This document shows, in pieces, positions 1 to 6,455 of a stretch of DNA of 8,246 bases. Under the pieces are notes generated by a model. The model was not told the DNA's origin and made no database searches. It saw only the letters and a list, made by a program, of their open reading frames with translations. Each line of letters starts with the position of its first letter. Position 1 is the stretch's first letter. The DNA lies in contig JBGAPT010000067.1 in NCBI GenBank assembly GCA_044221135.1, forward strand, positions 1-8,246, given 5' to 3'. The DNA comes from UBA4722 sp044221135. Its GTDB lineage: Bacteria > Pseudomonadota > Gammaproteobacteria > DSM-16500. A program made the translations under genes and the position numbers.

Positions 1-197
1 CCTCCTTCTTTAACTAAAGTAGCCACTATTTTTTCTTTATCGTAATGGGCAGCCTTATGTATAAGTAATGAACCTGTTTCAGAATGAGGTTCATTGATAG
101 GACTGTCTAGGTTGTATCCTTTCTTTTTTATAAACTTAAGATCTTCAGGAGAAGACGTTAATATATTAAAAATATCCTTCAGTAGTAATACAGGCAT
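1..197 (-). CDS. Ankyrin-repeat protein, N-terminal part (runs off left edge)
   Basis: An ATG at 197-195 opens a frame that stays open for 65 codons to the window edge. The translation begins MPVLLLKDIFNIL. From about residue 44 it contains GSLLIHKAAHYDKEKIVATL, which fits the ankyrin consensus (G-x-T-L-hydrophobic-H-x-A-A, then a second helix with a V/I-x-x-L-x-x-x-G pattern). Ankyrin repeats mediate protein-protein contacts. In Legionella- and Coxiella-like bacteria they are common in secreted effectors, but nothing here proves secretion. The start is supported by the lack of an upstream alternative and by a TATAAT-like promoter 35 bp away. The ribosome binding site is weak (GGTAAAAAAGC). 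The gene lies downstream of, and in the same direction as, the decayed transporter. The number of repeats and any other domain lie outside the window. Confidence 0.75.
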   Translation of the reverse strand, partial: MPVLLLKDIFNILTSSPEDLKFIKKKGYNLDSPINEPHSETGSLLIHKAAHYDKEKIVATLVKEG

Positions 198-231
198 GCT
201 TTTTTACCAAATCAATATTTATGGAACATAA

Positions 232-261
232 ATTATATGTTTTACTGATACAAATTGCTAA
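232..261 (-). promoter_or_regulatory. Putative sigma-70 promoter for the ankyrin gene
   Basis: On the minus strand a perfect TATAAT (237-232) is preceded, after an 18-bp spacer, by TTAGCA (261-256), four of six matches to TTGACA. It lies about 35 bp before the ankyrin ATG. The region is very AT-rich, so chance matches are likely. The remainder of the 198-448 gap holds no gene I can support. Confidence 0.35.
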
Positions 262-448
262 CGAGATTTTTTAAAGGTGGCCACTCAATAAAAATTTTAC
301 TAAAAAATTCAATAGAAATAATAGGATAGGCAGAGCTATTTTTATTTTGACACACATATAATCTAGTTTGGTGCATTATAAACTGTTTTCAAGTATCTAG
401 TGAACAATAAAGCAAATATTAAATTTTTTGCTATCTGAGACATTGCTA

Positions 449-907
449 CTACATTTGAGCGTGATGAAGTATAACAGAATAGAGTAGCTTTAATAAGATA
501 GAAGCAGTGATCATGGAAAATAAAGTATGTGCGTCTTGCTTTCCATATTGGATAATAAAAGTGGCGAAAATAGAGTAGAAAAATTCGGATATGCCGGATG
601 CCCCAATGCTGCGCAGCCAAAAGTATTTGCCTTGAGTTAAAAATTTCCATCGACTGATGAGTTTAATATTAATAAATCCTGAAAGAATAAAAGCAATCAG
701 TACAGCAAAAGTGACTCGCCACATATCGTCAAACACAATTTCATAAGCTTGTATATCGTATGTAGCTGTAGGATGTGGCAAGTGTAGTAGAAGTAGAGCG
801 ATGATCGTAAATAAGATTTGGCAGCTAAAGCCCGCGATAATCACTTGTCTTGCTACAGATCTATTTAATTCTTGATGATGTGCCTGCGGCACACGAAGGA
901 AAAATCT
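449..907 (-). pseudogene. Truncated VUT/YhhQ-family queuosine-precursor transporter
   Basis: The frame opens after a TAG at 910-908. The only start is a GTG at 892-890, with no ribosome binding site, giving 147 residues. Four hydrophobic segments are visible at about 17-38, 58-80, 96-116 and 122-143. The signature around residues 79-104 (LISRWKFLTQGKYFWLRS, then IGASGISE) is the conserved C-terminal half of the VUT (DUF165/YhhQ) family. This family imports queuosine precursors such as preQ0 across the inner membrane for tRNA modification. Members are usually about 210-240 residues, so the first one or two membrane segments are missing here, and the end (ILHHAQM, then two stop codons) is also shorter than usual. 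The DNA upstream to 1051 does not encode the missing part in any frame I checked. I infer a 5'-truncated, probably inactive remnant. An unusual short variant is possible but less likely. Confidence 0.7.
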
Positions 908-1051
908 CTAAAACTGGCGAGTCTTTAGTTTTTGTTTTTAATCAAGCAATTTTAGAGCCTAATCATTTTTTCAAAATTAAAAGTCTGTACCCAATTTGCA
1001 CTGTTTGATAACTTAGACGAATTCCTCTCCTTTTCATTAGCTCAACAACAC

Positions 1052-1525
1052 CTACAGAATGTCAGAAAAATCTTTCATAAATTTCTTTGACTTACGCATT
1101 TTATTTTTTAACTCCTCCATTTGAACCACTAAATCATTTGCCTTCTCCTGCGAAATAATTTTTTTAGCATTTTCGAACATGTTTAATTCTTCATCTTCTA
1201 CATGGTGCTCAACGAGATGTATGAGTTTACCTATTTCTATATACCATTTTGCAAGCTCTTTAGGAGAGATTTTATCAATTTTATTTAATGCTTTTTTAAT
1301 CTCGTCGTGTTCTTTATTACCATGTTTTACATCATTTTTTCCTTGATTTGCTGTGTTAAGCATCTCGTAAAAAGTATTTTTTTCCGGATCAGCATGAAGA
1401 GTCAATAGCATTTTTATTTCTAAAAATAATCGTTTTCTTATTTTAGCAGTGGTAGCAAAGGTTATTTTTTTGAACAATGCAGAAACTTTTTTATGATCTT
1501 TTTTAAGATAATTATAAATGTCCAC
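1052..1525 (-). CDS. Hemerythrin HHE-domain protein
   Basis: The protein has 157 residues and starts with GTG at 1525-1523, chosen for its strong G-rich ribosome binding site six bases upstream. It is predicted to be a cytoplasmic four-helix bundle that binds a di-iron centre. Candidate ligands sit where the family expects them: H11 (KKDHKKV), H44 and E48 (LHADPE), E54, H73 (KEHDEI), and H107/H108 with E111-E113 (VEHHVEDEE). Known members bind O2 or NO, or serve in iron and oxidative-stress handling, but the physiological role of this small bacterial type is not fixed. The first carboxylate motif is DPEKN rather than the more usual acidic EEE-type run, a mild deviation. The C-terminus (about 135-150) is lysine-rich. 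It lies 74 bp downstream of the DUF1328 gene in the same direction, so the two may be co-transcribed as a stress unit. The family call is secure; the function is inferred. Confidence 0.9.
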   Translation of the reverse strand: MDIYNYLKKDHKKVSALFKKITFATTAKIRKRLFLEIKMLLTLHADPEKNTFYEMLNTANQGKNDVKHGNKEHDEIKKALNKIDKISPKELAKWYIEIGKLIHLVEHHVEDEELNMFENAKKIISQEKANDLVVQMEELKNKMRKSKKFMKDFSDIL

Positions 1526-1531
1526 GCAATT

Positions 1532-1540
1532 CCCCCCCTC
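1532..1540 (-). promoter_or_regulatory. G-rich ribosome binding site of the hemerythrin gene
   Basis: The minus strand reads GAGGGGGGG and then six bases to the GTG start. It settles the GTG at 1525 as the start. The run of seven G is unusual in such AT-rich DNA. A homopolymer in this place could change length and so alter translation, but a single sequence cannot show this. Confidence 0.6.
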
Positions 1541-1599
1541 TTCAGTAAAAAGATAGTTAAAACCTATTATCTGTAATTTTTAATTAATAAGGTATTCAT

Positions 1600-1797
1600 T
1601 TATAATCTTCTTCTTTTAAATAAAGTAGAAATGCTTTCTGTGACGGAATAGGCCAGTATTAGCATAATAATAAATAAAATCAAAAATAAGAAAAAGATAA
1701 ATTTAGCAATACTGGCTGCCGCGGCAGACAAACCGGTAAAACCGAATAGCCCCGCAATGAGAGAAATAATAAGAAATATAAAAGCCCAGCGTAGCAT
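1600..1797 (-). CDS. DUF1328 (YtjA-type) small membrane protein
   Basis: The protein has 65 residues, begins MLRWAFIFLIISLIAGLFGF, and has two hydrophobic segments (about 4-24 and 31-51) and a basic tail (FKRRRL). The LRWA start, the G-x-x-GFTG-x-S turn and the A-rich linker are typical of the DUF1328/YtjA family. These are two-pass inner-membrane miniproteins of 50-65 residues often induced under envelope or general stress; no biochemical activity is established. The start is ATG at 1797-1795, with AAAGGA six bases upstream. It is the first gene of a likely minus-strand unit with the hemerythrin gene and has its own promoter-like sequence upstream. It appears intact and of normal length. Confidence 0.9.
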   Translation of the reverse strand: MLRWAFIFLIISLIAGLFGFTGLSAAAASIAKFIFFLFLILFIIMLILAYSVTESISTLFKRRRL

Positions 1798-1836
1798 AGT
1801 TTATCCTTTTCGTTTAATTGATTAATAAATTAATTA

Positions 1837-1866
1837 ATAATAACAGATAAACTTAATTCTGTACAA
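1837..1866 (-). promoter_or_regulatory. Putative promoter of the DUF1328-hemerythrin unit
   Basis: On the minus strand TATTAT (1842-1837; five of six to TATAAT) lies 18 bp after TTGTAC (1866-1861; a weak -35). It is about 40 bp before the DUF1328 start, a reasonable leader length. The 1798-2030 gap is otherwise AT-rich with no supported gene. Confidence 0.35.
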
Positions 1867-2030
1867 TATCTCTATTTTCAAATTTAAATCAAGTTATATG
1901 AAAAAATCAGATCAAATTCTATTTTTTTATTCGATATGAGCGTTTGTTTCTTAACCAAAAATTTTTCTTTCATCTTGCTATTTTTAAAATTTTAGACGCT
2001 TCTCTTCTAAGAAAATACACGTTATCTTAT

Positions 2031-2300
2031 TTAAGATGCTGCAACCAATGATGGCTTCTGACGTTGACGTTCAAATTCACGAGAATGATGCATGCGCTCT
2101 AACATGGCTTTCTCTGCTTGAATTGCCGCTTTTTCTGGAGCGAATGCGCTTAATCCTGCGGCAATTGTATCTGCATTCACGAAATGTTCAAGTTGTAATG
2201 CTTTACCTAATAAAGCAGGCGCAGCGGTTGTTTTTCCTGCACCATTAGGGCCGGCAATAATAATGACTGTGGCATGTACTCTCTTCTTTTTATGCTGTGA
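2031..2300 (-). pseudogene. Zeta-toxin-like P-loop kinase fragment
   Basis: The minus-strand frame opens after a TGA (2303-2301), runs about 89 codons and ends at a TAA (2033-2031). It contains a textbook Walker A (AGPNGAGKTT, coded around 2255-2226), then FVNADTIAAGLSAFAPEKAA. This is the usual beginning of the zeta-toxin/AAA_33 kinase family (toxins of toxin-antitoxin pairs that phosphorylate UDP-GlcNAc, and relatives of unknown substrate). Family members are about 190-300 residues. Here the protein stops after a divergent tail (HHSREFERQRQKPS), so the catalytic C-terminal half is missing. There is no ATG, GTG or TTG in frame before the P-loop, so it has no start of its own. It lies immediately after the KfrA-like gene in the same direction. 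I infer a decayed remnant, perhaps once fused or translationally coupled to that gene. Confidence 0.7.
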
Positions 2301-3239
2301 TCATGACCTGCATCTGTTTTAGTTGTACTTCTAACTGTGCTTTCTCTTGCATCAATTCCCAGTTTTGACTCGATAATAATTTAGTCTGCGCCTGTGAATC
2401 TAGCAAGAATTGTTTTATTTCAGTAATTTGTTGATTCAAGTTTTTATTATCACTTTGTAAAGAAATCGTTTCAGTATATTTTTGTTCTAATTTTTTTGGA
2501 TTTCTTTAAATTGCTTCTCCCAGTGTTTGCTAGTTTGCTGAGATTCAATGGTTTTTTGATTTAAAAATTCTATTTTATCAGTAAGCGCATTCATCGAATG
2601 AAGAATTTTTTGATGCTGATTTTCCAGTTCAGCATGGGAATGAGTTAATTGGTAGTAGCATTGTTGGTTTAGCTCTGTATTCTTTGTTTTTTGAACAATT
2701 AATTCTTCTTTTAGGTTTTTTATTTCAAATAGATATTGTTGCTTTTCCCGCTCAAACTGCTGCTGGTCTAACGTCCTTTGTTCACGCGCAGATTCTCGAT
2801 AATGTTCCAGGTTTGCTTGTGTCTGTTGGTGCAGTCGATTGAGCTCTTCTATTCTTGCTTGCTTTTCTTGCAACTGCTTTAATAGACTATCGCATTGATG
2901 CTGCAAAGATTGGTTTTCTTCATGGGCGAATTTGAGTGCTTGCTCTAGGGTTAATTTTTCATTAGTAATCGCTGCTTTTTCTTGATGCCATGCGTTAAAC
3001 AATTTTTGCCAGCGGCGATTGTTGTTATGATATTTTTCTAGTTCTGTTTTTAAATCGGCAATTTCTCGGGTGTAGTTTGCTTCAACAGGTGTAAATTGTG
3101 CGGTTGATTGTTCTAAGACGCCTTCCCAGAGGCCTTTCATTAACGATACTAACGGTTCCGGTAAGTTCTCTTTGGAAGCAACCTTTTGTGTAGAACTCGA
3201 TGTTTCTTTCCATCGTCGTAAGTGTTGGTTAATCGTACC
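2290..3239 (-). pseudogene. KfrA-like plasmid DNA-binding coiled-coil protein, 5'-truncated and frameshifted
   Basis: KfrA proteins are plasmid-borne DNA-binding autorepressors with an N-terminal KfrA_N helix-turn-helix and a very long coiled coil, linked to stable plasmid maintenance. Here the frame begins at the IS junction with GTINQHLRRWKE, the second half of a KfrA_N domain, then PEPLVSLMKGLWEGVL. The first 25 or so residues are gone. After this come about 200 residues of Glu/Gln/Lys/Leu heptad-like coiled coil. A TAG at 2489-2487 ends the main frame just after a run of seven A (minus strand; T7 at 2491-2497). Adding one A restores a frame that continues as coiled coil (KLEQKYTETISLQ) to a TAA at 2292-2290. 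So there is one IS truncation and one homopolymer frameshift. No start codon occurs in frame between the IS end and an internal ATG at 3140. The gene is probably dead, unless the internal ATG yields a coiled-coil-only protein. Confidence 0.78.
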
Positions 3240-3256
3240 GGCACTGTTGCAAAAAA
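3240..3256 (+). repeat. IS6 left terminal inverted repeat
   Basis: GGCACTGTTGCAAAAAA, identical in inverted orientation to the right end. The base after it (G) is the first mismatch. Confidence 0.94.
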
Positions 3257-3305
3257 GCCAATTTTTGTTAGTCTAACTACCAGATTGTACTTTAGAGTGT
3301 TGCCC

Positions 3306-4031
3306 ATGGCTAATAAAAAATACAAAGACGAGTCAAAACCATTCAAATGGAAACATGCTGTTGGCGAAGTGATTGTTTGGTTGGTCACTTGGTACTCACG
3401 CTATGCTTTGTCATATAGAGACTTAACCGAAATTGCAGCAGAGCGTGGTTTGAAATTAAATCGTTCTACCATTTATCGGTGGGTTCAGGAGTATGCGCCA
3501 GAAATCAATAAACGAGTGAAACCATTTTTAAAAACTACATGCGATTCATGGAAGGTTGATGAGACGTATGTAAAAATAAAAAGTAGTTGGCATTATTTAT
3601 ATCGTGCTATTGATAAAGAAGGTAACACGTTAGACTGGATGTTAAGTAGAAACCGGAACAAACAAGCTGCAAAACGCTTCTTCAAAAAAATACTGAGGAA
3701 TGGTCATACTGTAAATCCAAGAGTCATTAACGTAGATAAAAGTCCAACCTTTCCACCGGCGCTTAGCGAGCTACAAACAGAAAATGAAGCGCCAAAGGAA
3801 ACAAAATTACGTGCCATCAAATATTTAAATAACAGGGTTGAAAACGATCACAAATCGACTAAATCAAAATCAAGATATCGTCAATGGTATCAATCTTTTT
3901 CAACAGCACGAAATACGATCGATGGTATTGAAACCATACGCATGATTCAAAAAGGACAAGTGTGTTATGTTGGAAAAGATGTTATGAAGCAGAATAGTTT
4001 CGTCCGCAGTTTATTCGGATTGGCAGCATAG
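3306..4031 (+). CDS. tnp: IS6-family DDE transposase
   Basis: The protein has 241 residues and starts at the ATG in GCCCATGGC. An upstream in-frame TTG at 3222 lies outside the IS and is not the start. An N-terminal helix-turn-helix region occupies about 35-66 (LSYRDLTEIAAERGL, then STIYRWVQEYAPE), almost the IS26 pattern. The RNase H-like catalytic core carries D85 (KVDETYVK), D144 (NVDKSPTF) and E179 (NNRVENDHK), with 34 residues between the second Asp and the Glu, the spacing known for IS6. The end carries the conserved GIETIRMIQKGQ. Length matches the family (about 230-240). Nothing is missing, so it is probably active. No resolvase is present, as usual for IS6, so cointegrates persist or are resolved by host recombination. 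Confidence 0.95.
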   Translation: MANKKYKDESKPFKWKHAVGEVIVWLVTWYSRYALSYRDLTEIAAERGLKLNRSTIYRWVQEYAPEINKRVKPFLKTTCDSWKVDETYVKIKSSWHYLYRAIDKEGNTLDWMLSRNRNKQAAKRFFKKILRNGHTVNPRVINVDKSPTFPPALSELQTENEAPKETKLRAIKYLNNRVENDHKSTKSKSRYRQWYQSFSTARNTIDGIETIRMIQKGQVCYVGKDVMKQNSFVRSLFGLAA

Positions 4032-4072
4032 CTTGTTAGGAATGTGTTCGCGATATTTTTGATAGAAAATAT

Positions 4073-4089
4073 TTTTTTGCAACAGTGCC
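4073..4089 (-). repeat. IS6 right terminal inverted repeat
   Basis: The reverse complement reads GGCACTGTTGCAAAAAA, a perfect 17-bp match to the left end. It fixes the right boundary of the IS at 4089. Confidence 0.94.
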
Positions 4090-4106
4090 AGTAGGCGTCC
4101 TAAATT
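4077..4106 (+). promoter_or_regulatory. Possible hybrid promoter formed at the IS right end
   Basis: IS26-type ends carry an outward TTGCAA that can act as a -35 box. Here TTGCAA (4077-4082) is followed after 18 bp by TAAATT (4101-4106), four of six to TATAAT. Such a promoter would transcribe the truncated gene to the right. The -10 match is modest and the evidence is only by pattern. Confidence 0.25.
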
Positions 4107-5125
4107 CTAAAGATAAATTTTCTCATCGTTGGCGCGCCGCAAGTAATATAACTGTCAATTTAAATGCCCTTGATAGCCGACCATTAACAAGAGAGCGTAG
4201 ATCTTTTTTATATAGACTAACTAGTCATACTCTTTATAGGATTACAGATAATCAAGAGCATGCAAAAATAATAGAAGCCATGCCTGATGCTAAAATTTAT
4301 CGCCCTGAGTTATCTCCAAAAGAATGGAAAGGAACAGGTCTTGTATTGAATGATTCTCCTAGAACTCAAAATCATTGTACACGGCTTTGGGATGTGGGTG
4401 TTTACGATGAGTTAGATAAGCATCGTTCTTCTAAGGATGAAAAAGAAAAATATGGTGGTGAAATACTCAATTATGATCATATTCCTTCTACTGCTGTTTT
4501 AAAAAATAAGTCTTCTGCTGAAATAGAACAATGTGAAAGTGATTTAGCTGTTGCAAAATCCGAATTAAAGACGCGTATGCAATCTCCACCAGTTATCATT
4601 GGTACGACAAGAAAACAGAAAAAAATTATACTTGTAAACCCAAAAATAGCGAAGCTTGAAAAAAAAATTGCCGAGATAGAAGTTAAATTAGAGAAACTAA
4701 AAACAGGTATTAAGAGTGAAACTGAAGATTTGGCATTTGCTATTGCTATCCCTAAGAAACTGCACAAACAAGGAGAAACTTTCTTAGAATCTGCACAAGC
4801 ACAATCCTCATCTACAGAACATCCTTTTTTAAAAGATATAATCGCTTATCTGGATATGCTTGAATCAAGACCTGAAGATTTCAATCTTCGATCTAGCGAT
4901 GATTACATTAAAGCATTAGGTGCATTTCGCTATTTGTATCATACTCAATGTAAACCGCCTGAATCCTCATTGAGTGAACAATACCCAATAGGAAGGATTT
5001 CGCATTATTCCTTTTTTCAAGATCCTGCTGTAAAGAAAAAAATAGATAGTTTATTTCAAGAGAGAATCAGATCGCTTATGACAAAAAGAGAAGGCGAAAC
5101 GCGAGGAACTAAGTTAAGCAAATAA
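4085..5125 (+). CDS. Unrecognised effector/toxin-like protein with DHIPS...LH motif, 5' end at IS junction
   Basis: The open frame enters from the IS. The nominal GTG at 4085 lies inside the terminal repeat, and there is no other start until ATG codon 66, so the original N-terminus is probably lost. The 346-residue reading has three parts. Residues 1-120 are rich in Arg, His and Trp (FSHRWRAASN, LTRERRSFLYRLTSHTLYRI). Next, YGGEILNYDHIPS (123-135) is separated by a charged coiled coil (about 145-210) from LAFAIAIPKKLHKQGET (216-232). The last part is helical, ending in a basic tail (about 245-346). From memory, paired DHIPS and (A)IAIP-x-x-LH blocks occur in bacterial toxin/effector domains that look like HNH or ββα-metal nucleases, with D131, H132 and H227 as candidate metal or catalytic residues; I cannot confirm this by search. 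No signal peptide or membrane segment is present. It is followed by the helical-repeat ORF, whose open frame overlaps its end by 13 bp. Confidence 0.6.
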   Translation: MPVGVLNSKDKFSHRWRAASNITVNLNALDSRPLTRERRSFLYRLTSHTLYRITDNQEHAKIIEAMPDAKIYRPELSPKEWKGTGLVLNDSPRTQNHCTRLWDVGVYDELDKHRSSKDEKEKYGGEILNYDHIPSTAVLKNKSSAEIEQCESDLAVAKSELKTRMQSPPVIIGTTRKQKKIILVNPKIAKLEKKIAEIEVKLEKLKTGIKSETEDLAFAIAIPKKLHKQGETFLESAQAQSSSTEHPFLKDIIAYLDMLESRPEDFNLRSSDDYIKALGAFRYLYHTQCKPPESSLSEQYPIGRISHYSFFQDPAVKKKIDSLFQERIRSLMTKREGETRGTKLSK

Positions 5126-5151
5126 CAAAGTTAGCTAACGATAAATGTGAA

Positions 5152-6339
5152 TTGATAGCTAAAATAACAGAAGTATCAGAAAAATTTGCCGAATTAATCA
5201 TACAAAAAAGTATCGCTCATCCTGACTCTGAATTAGCAACCTTCTGTGGAATTGCGTTACTAAAAATTACTACAACTGCCAGAGATAAAGGCGTCGCACT
5301 CAGCAAAGAACTCATAAAAAGCAATCACCCTACACTAATTTATAGCGTGGCAATTGGCTATGATTGGAGAGACCAATTAACCGACCCATACTCTGAAAAA
5401 GAAATCGAAATTATTAAAATGATCTGCCAAAAATGGAATCCTCATCTATCATTTCCAATAAATTCCTGCTTGTTAAAAATCGCGACATATAATTTCGATA
5501 GGGCAATTGAGATTTTCAACAGCATTGACTTTTCAAGCAATCCTAAAGATGCTGACAGAGCATTAGAATTTTTCCACAACCAAGTTATTGTTCCGATAAA
5601 AATTCTTTCCAACAATCAGATCAACACAATATTAAATAGACTTACTAAATTAAATTCGCTTAATGAACATTGGATTAAAAATTTTTTAACTATTTGTTCT
5701 GAACAATATCCGCATGAAGTAATTCATTTACTAAAACAACGAGTTGAACATAGTGAAAAAAGAAATGACTATCAGTTTCAACCATTACCCGAGCGTTATC
5801 TTCCAAAAATAGACTTATTAATAAGCAAATCTGATCAAGCAACTATTATATTGCAACAATTGAAATTATGGATATGTGAAGCTCCTAATAGTAAGATGAG
5901 ATCATTACTATTCGCCATGTCATTTGATTCAAAAAATCCTGCTATTATAGATTTTTTAAATCATTGGATTTACTCAGCTGATAATATTGCTGAAATTAAT
6001 TGCGCAATAAATATCATAAGTTACGAATCATTCAAGTTTGCTTTAGAAAATAATATCCTCATTCAGACAGCACTAAACAAAGCAGAATCAATGGGTCCAA
6101 AAGCTTTTAATCAAATCGAAAAAGCTTTTTTCCGCTGTTGCACTCCCACATCAAAATCTGGCACTTCAGGTGGCGCATTTAAAGAAGATGTTGAATTGCG
6201 AGATCAAACGGATATGTTACTTAAAGATGATAATCTAACTTTATCACTAAAAAATTTTTATACCAAATTAAATAATGGTGCAAAAAAATGTATTTATGAA
6301 GCGATAAACGACTATAAGCATACTTTTGATAAAGACTAA
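5152..6339 (+). CDS. Helical-repeat protein resembling the C-terminal region of STAND-type NTPases
   Basis: The nominal start is TTG at 5152 (395 residues). The frame is open from 5113, overlapping the previous gene's end, and no ribosome binding site or ATG is visible. The protein is almost all alpha-helical with degenerate HEAT/ARM-like units. Recognisable stretches are LATFCGIALLKI (28-39), LLKQRVEHSEKR (193-204) followed by QFQPLPE, and near the end KSGTSGGAFKEDVELRD (335-351), then FYTKLNNGAKKCI. In my memory this last pattern (S-G-T-x-G-x-x-F-x-E-D-x-x-L-R-D ... FY-x-x-L) closes large ATPases or STAND-like proteins with HEAT superhelices, some of them in defence islands; this is recollection, not a search. 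No Walker A or B motif is present. It is therefore probably the orphan C-terminal, ligand-sensing part of a larger gene, or a free-standing helical protein. Confidence 0.62.
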   Translation: MIAKITEVSEKFAELIIQKSIAHPDSELATFCGIALLKITTTARDKGVALSKELIKSNHPTLIYSVAIGYDWRDQLTDPYSEKEIEIIKMICQKWNPHLSFPINSCLLKIATYNFDRAIEIFNSIDFSSNPKDADRALEFFHNQVIVPIKILSNNQINTILNRLTKLNSLNEHWIKNFLTICSEQYPHEVIHLLKQRVEHSEKRNDYQFQPLPERYLPKIDLLISKSDQATIILQQLKLWICEAPNSKMRSLLFAMSFDSKNPAIIDFLNHWIYSADNIAEINCAINIISYESFKFALENNILIQTALNKAESMGPKAFNQIEKAFFRCCTPTSKSGTSGGAFKEDVELRDQTDMLLKDDNLTLSLKNFYTKLNNGAKKCIYEAINDYKHTFDKD

Positions 6340-6455
6340 TTTTTTTAAAAAATGGTCATTGAAAGATTTAAAATGCATAACTTCTTGAAATATAAAATTA
6401 GATTTTATGCTGTATATTCGTCGTTAACACAAATTCATAGATATAAAAAATTTGC

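Larger units (their letters stand above)
3240..4089 (+). mobile_element. Complete IS6/IS26-family insertion sequence (850 bp)
   Basis: The ends are the classic IS26-type GGCACTGTTGCAAA. Left (3240-3256) and right (4073-4089, inverted) agree perfectly over 17 bp. A single transposase gene fills the inside. The flanking octamers differ (ATCGTACC at 3232-3239, AGTAGGCG at 4090-4097), so there is no target duplication. IS6 elements move by forming cointegrates and by targeted joining between copies, which leaves such unmatched flanks. The element separates a leftward plasmid-like block from a rightward effector-like block and truncates genes on both sides. Confidence 0.94.

Noticed and set aside
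274..300. GGTGGCCACTC-like sequence as a possible IS21-type end
   Set aside because: It is a single copy with no partner repeat and no transposase nearby. The resemblance is too short to call.
363..650. Minus-strand ORF of 95 codons
   Set aside because: It mostly overlaps the VUT-family frame, which carries clear family motifs. This frame has none.
2036..2248. Plus-strand ORF of 70 codons
   Set aside because: It is the complement of the P-loop-containing minus-strand fragment, whose Walker A motif shows the true coding strand.
3222..3305. Longer transposase start (TTG at 3222)
   Set aside because: It lies outside the IS terminal repeat at 3240. The ATG at 3306 gives the normal family length.
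3149..3388. Minus-strand ORF of 79 codons across the IS left end
   Set aside because: It crosses the IS boundary in a frame different from the KfrA-like reading and has no protein-like features.
4477..4767. Minus-strand Ser/Phe-rich ORF
   Set aside because: It is antisense to the Lys/Glu coiled coil of the 4085-5125 protein, and such complements always look hydrophobic.
6340..6356. T-run followed by A-run as a terminator
   Set aside because: It is AT-only with no GC stem. It could form a weak hairpin, but this is common in such AT-rich DNA.
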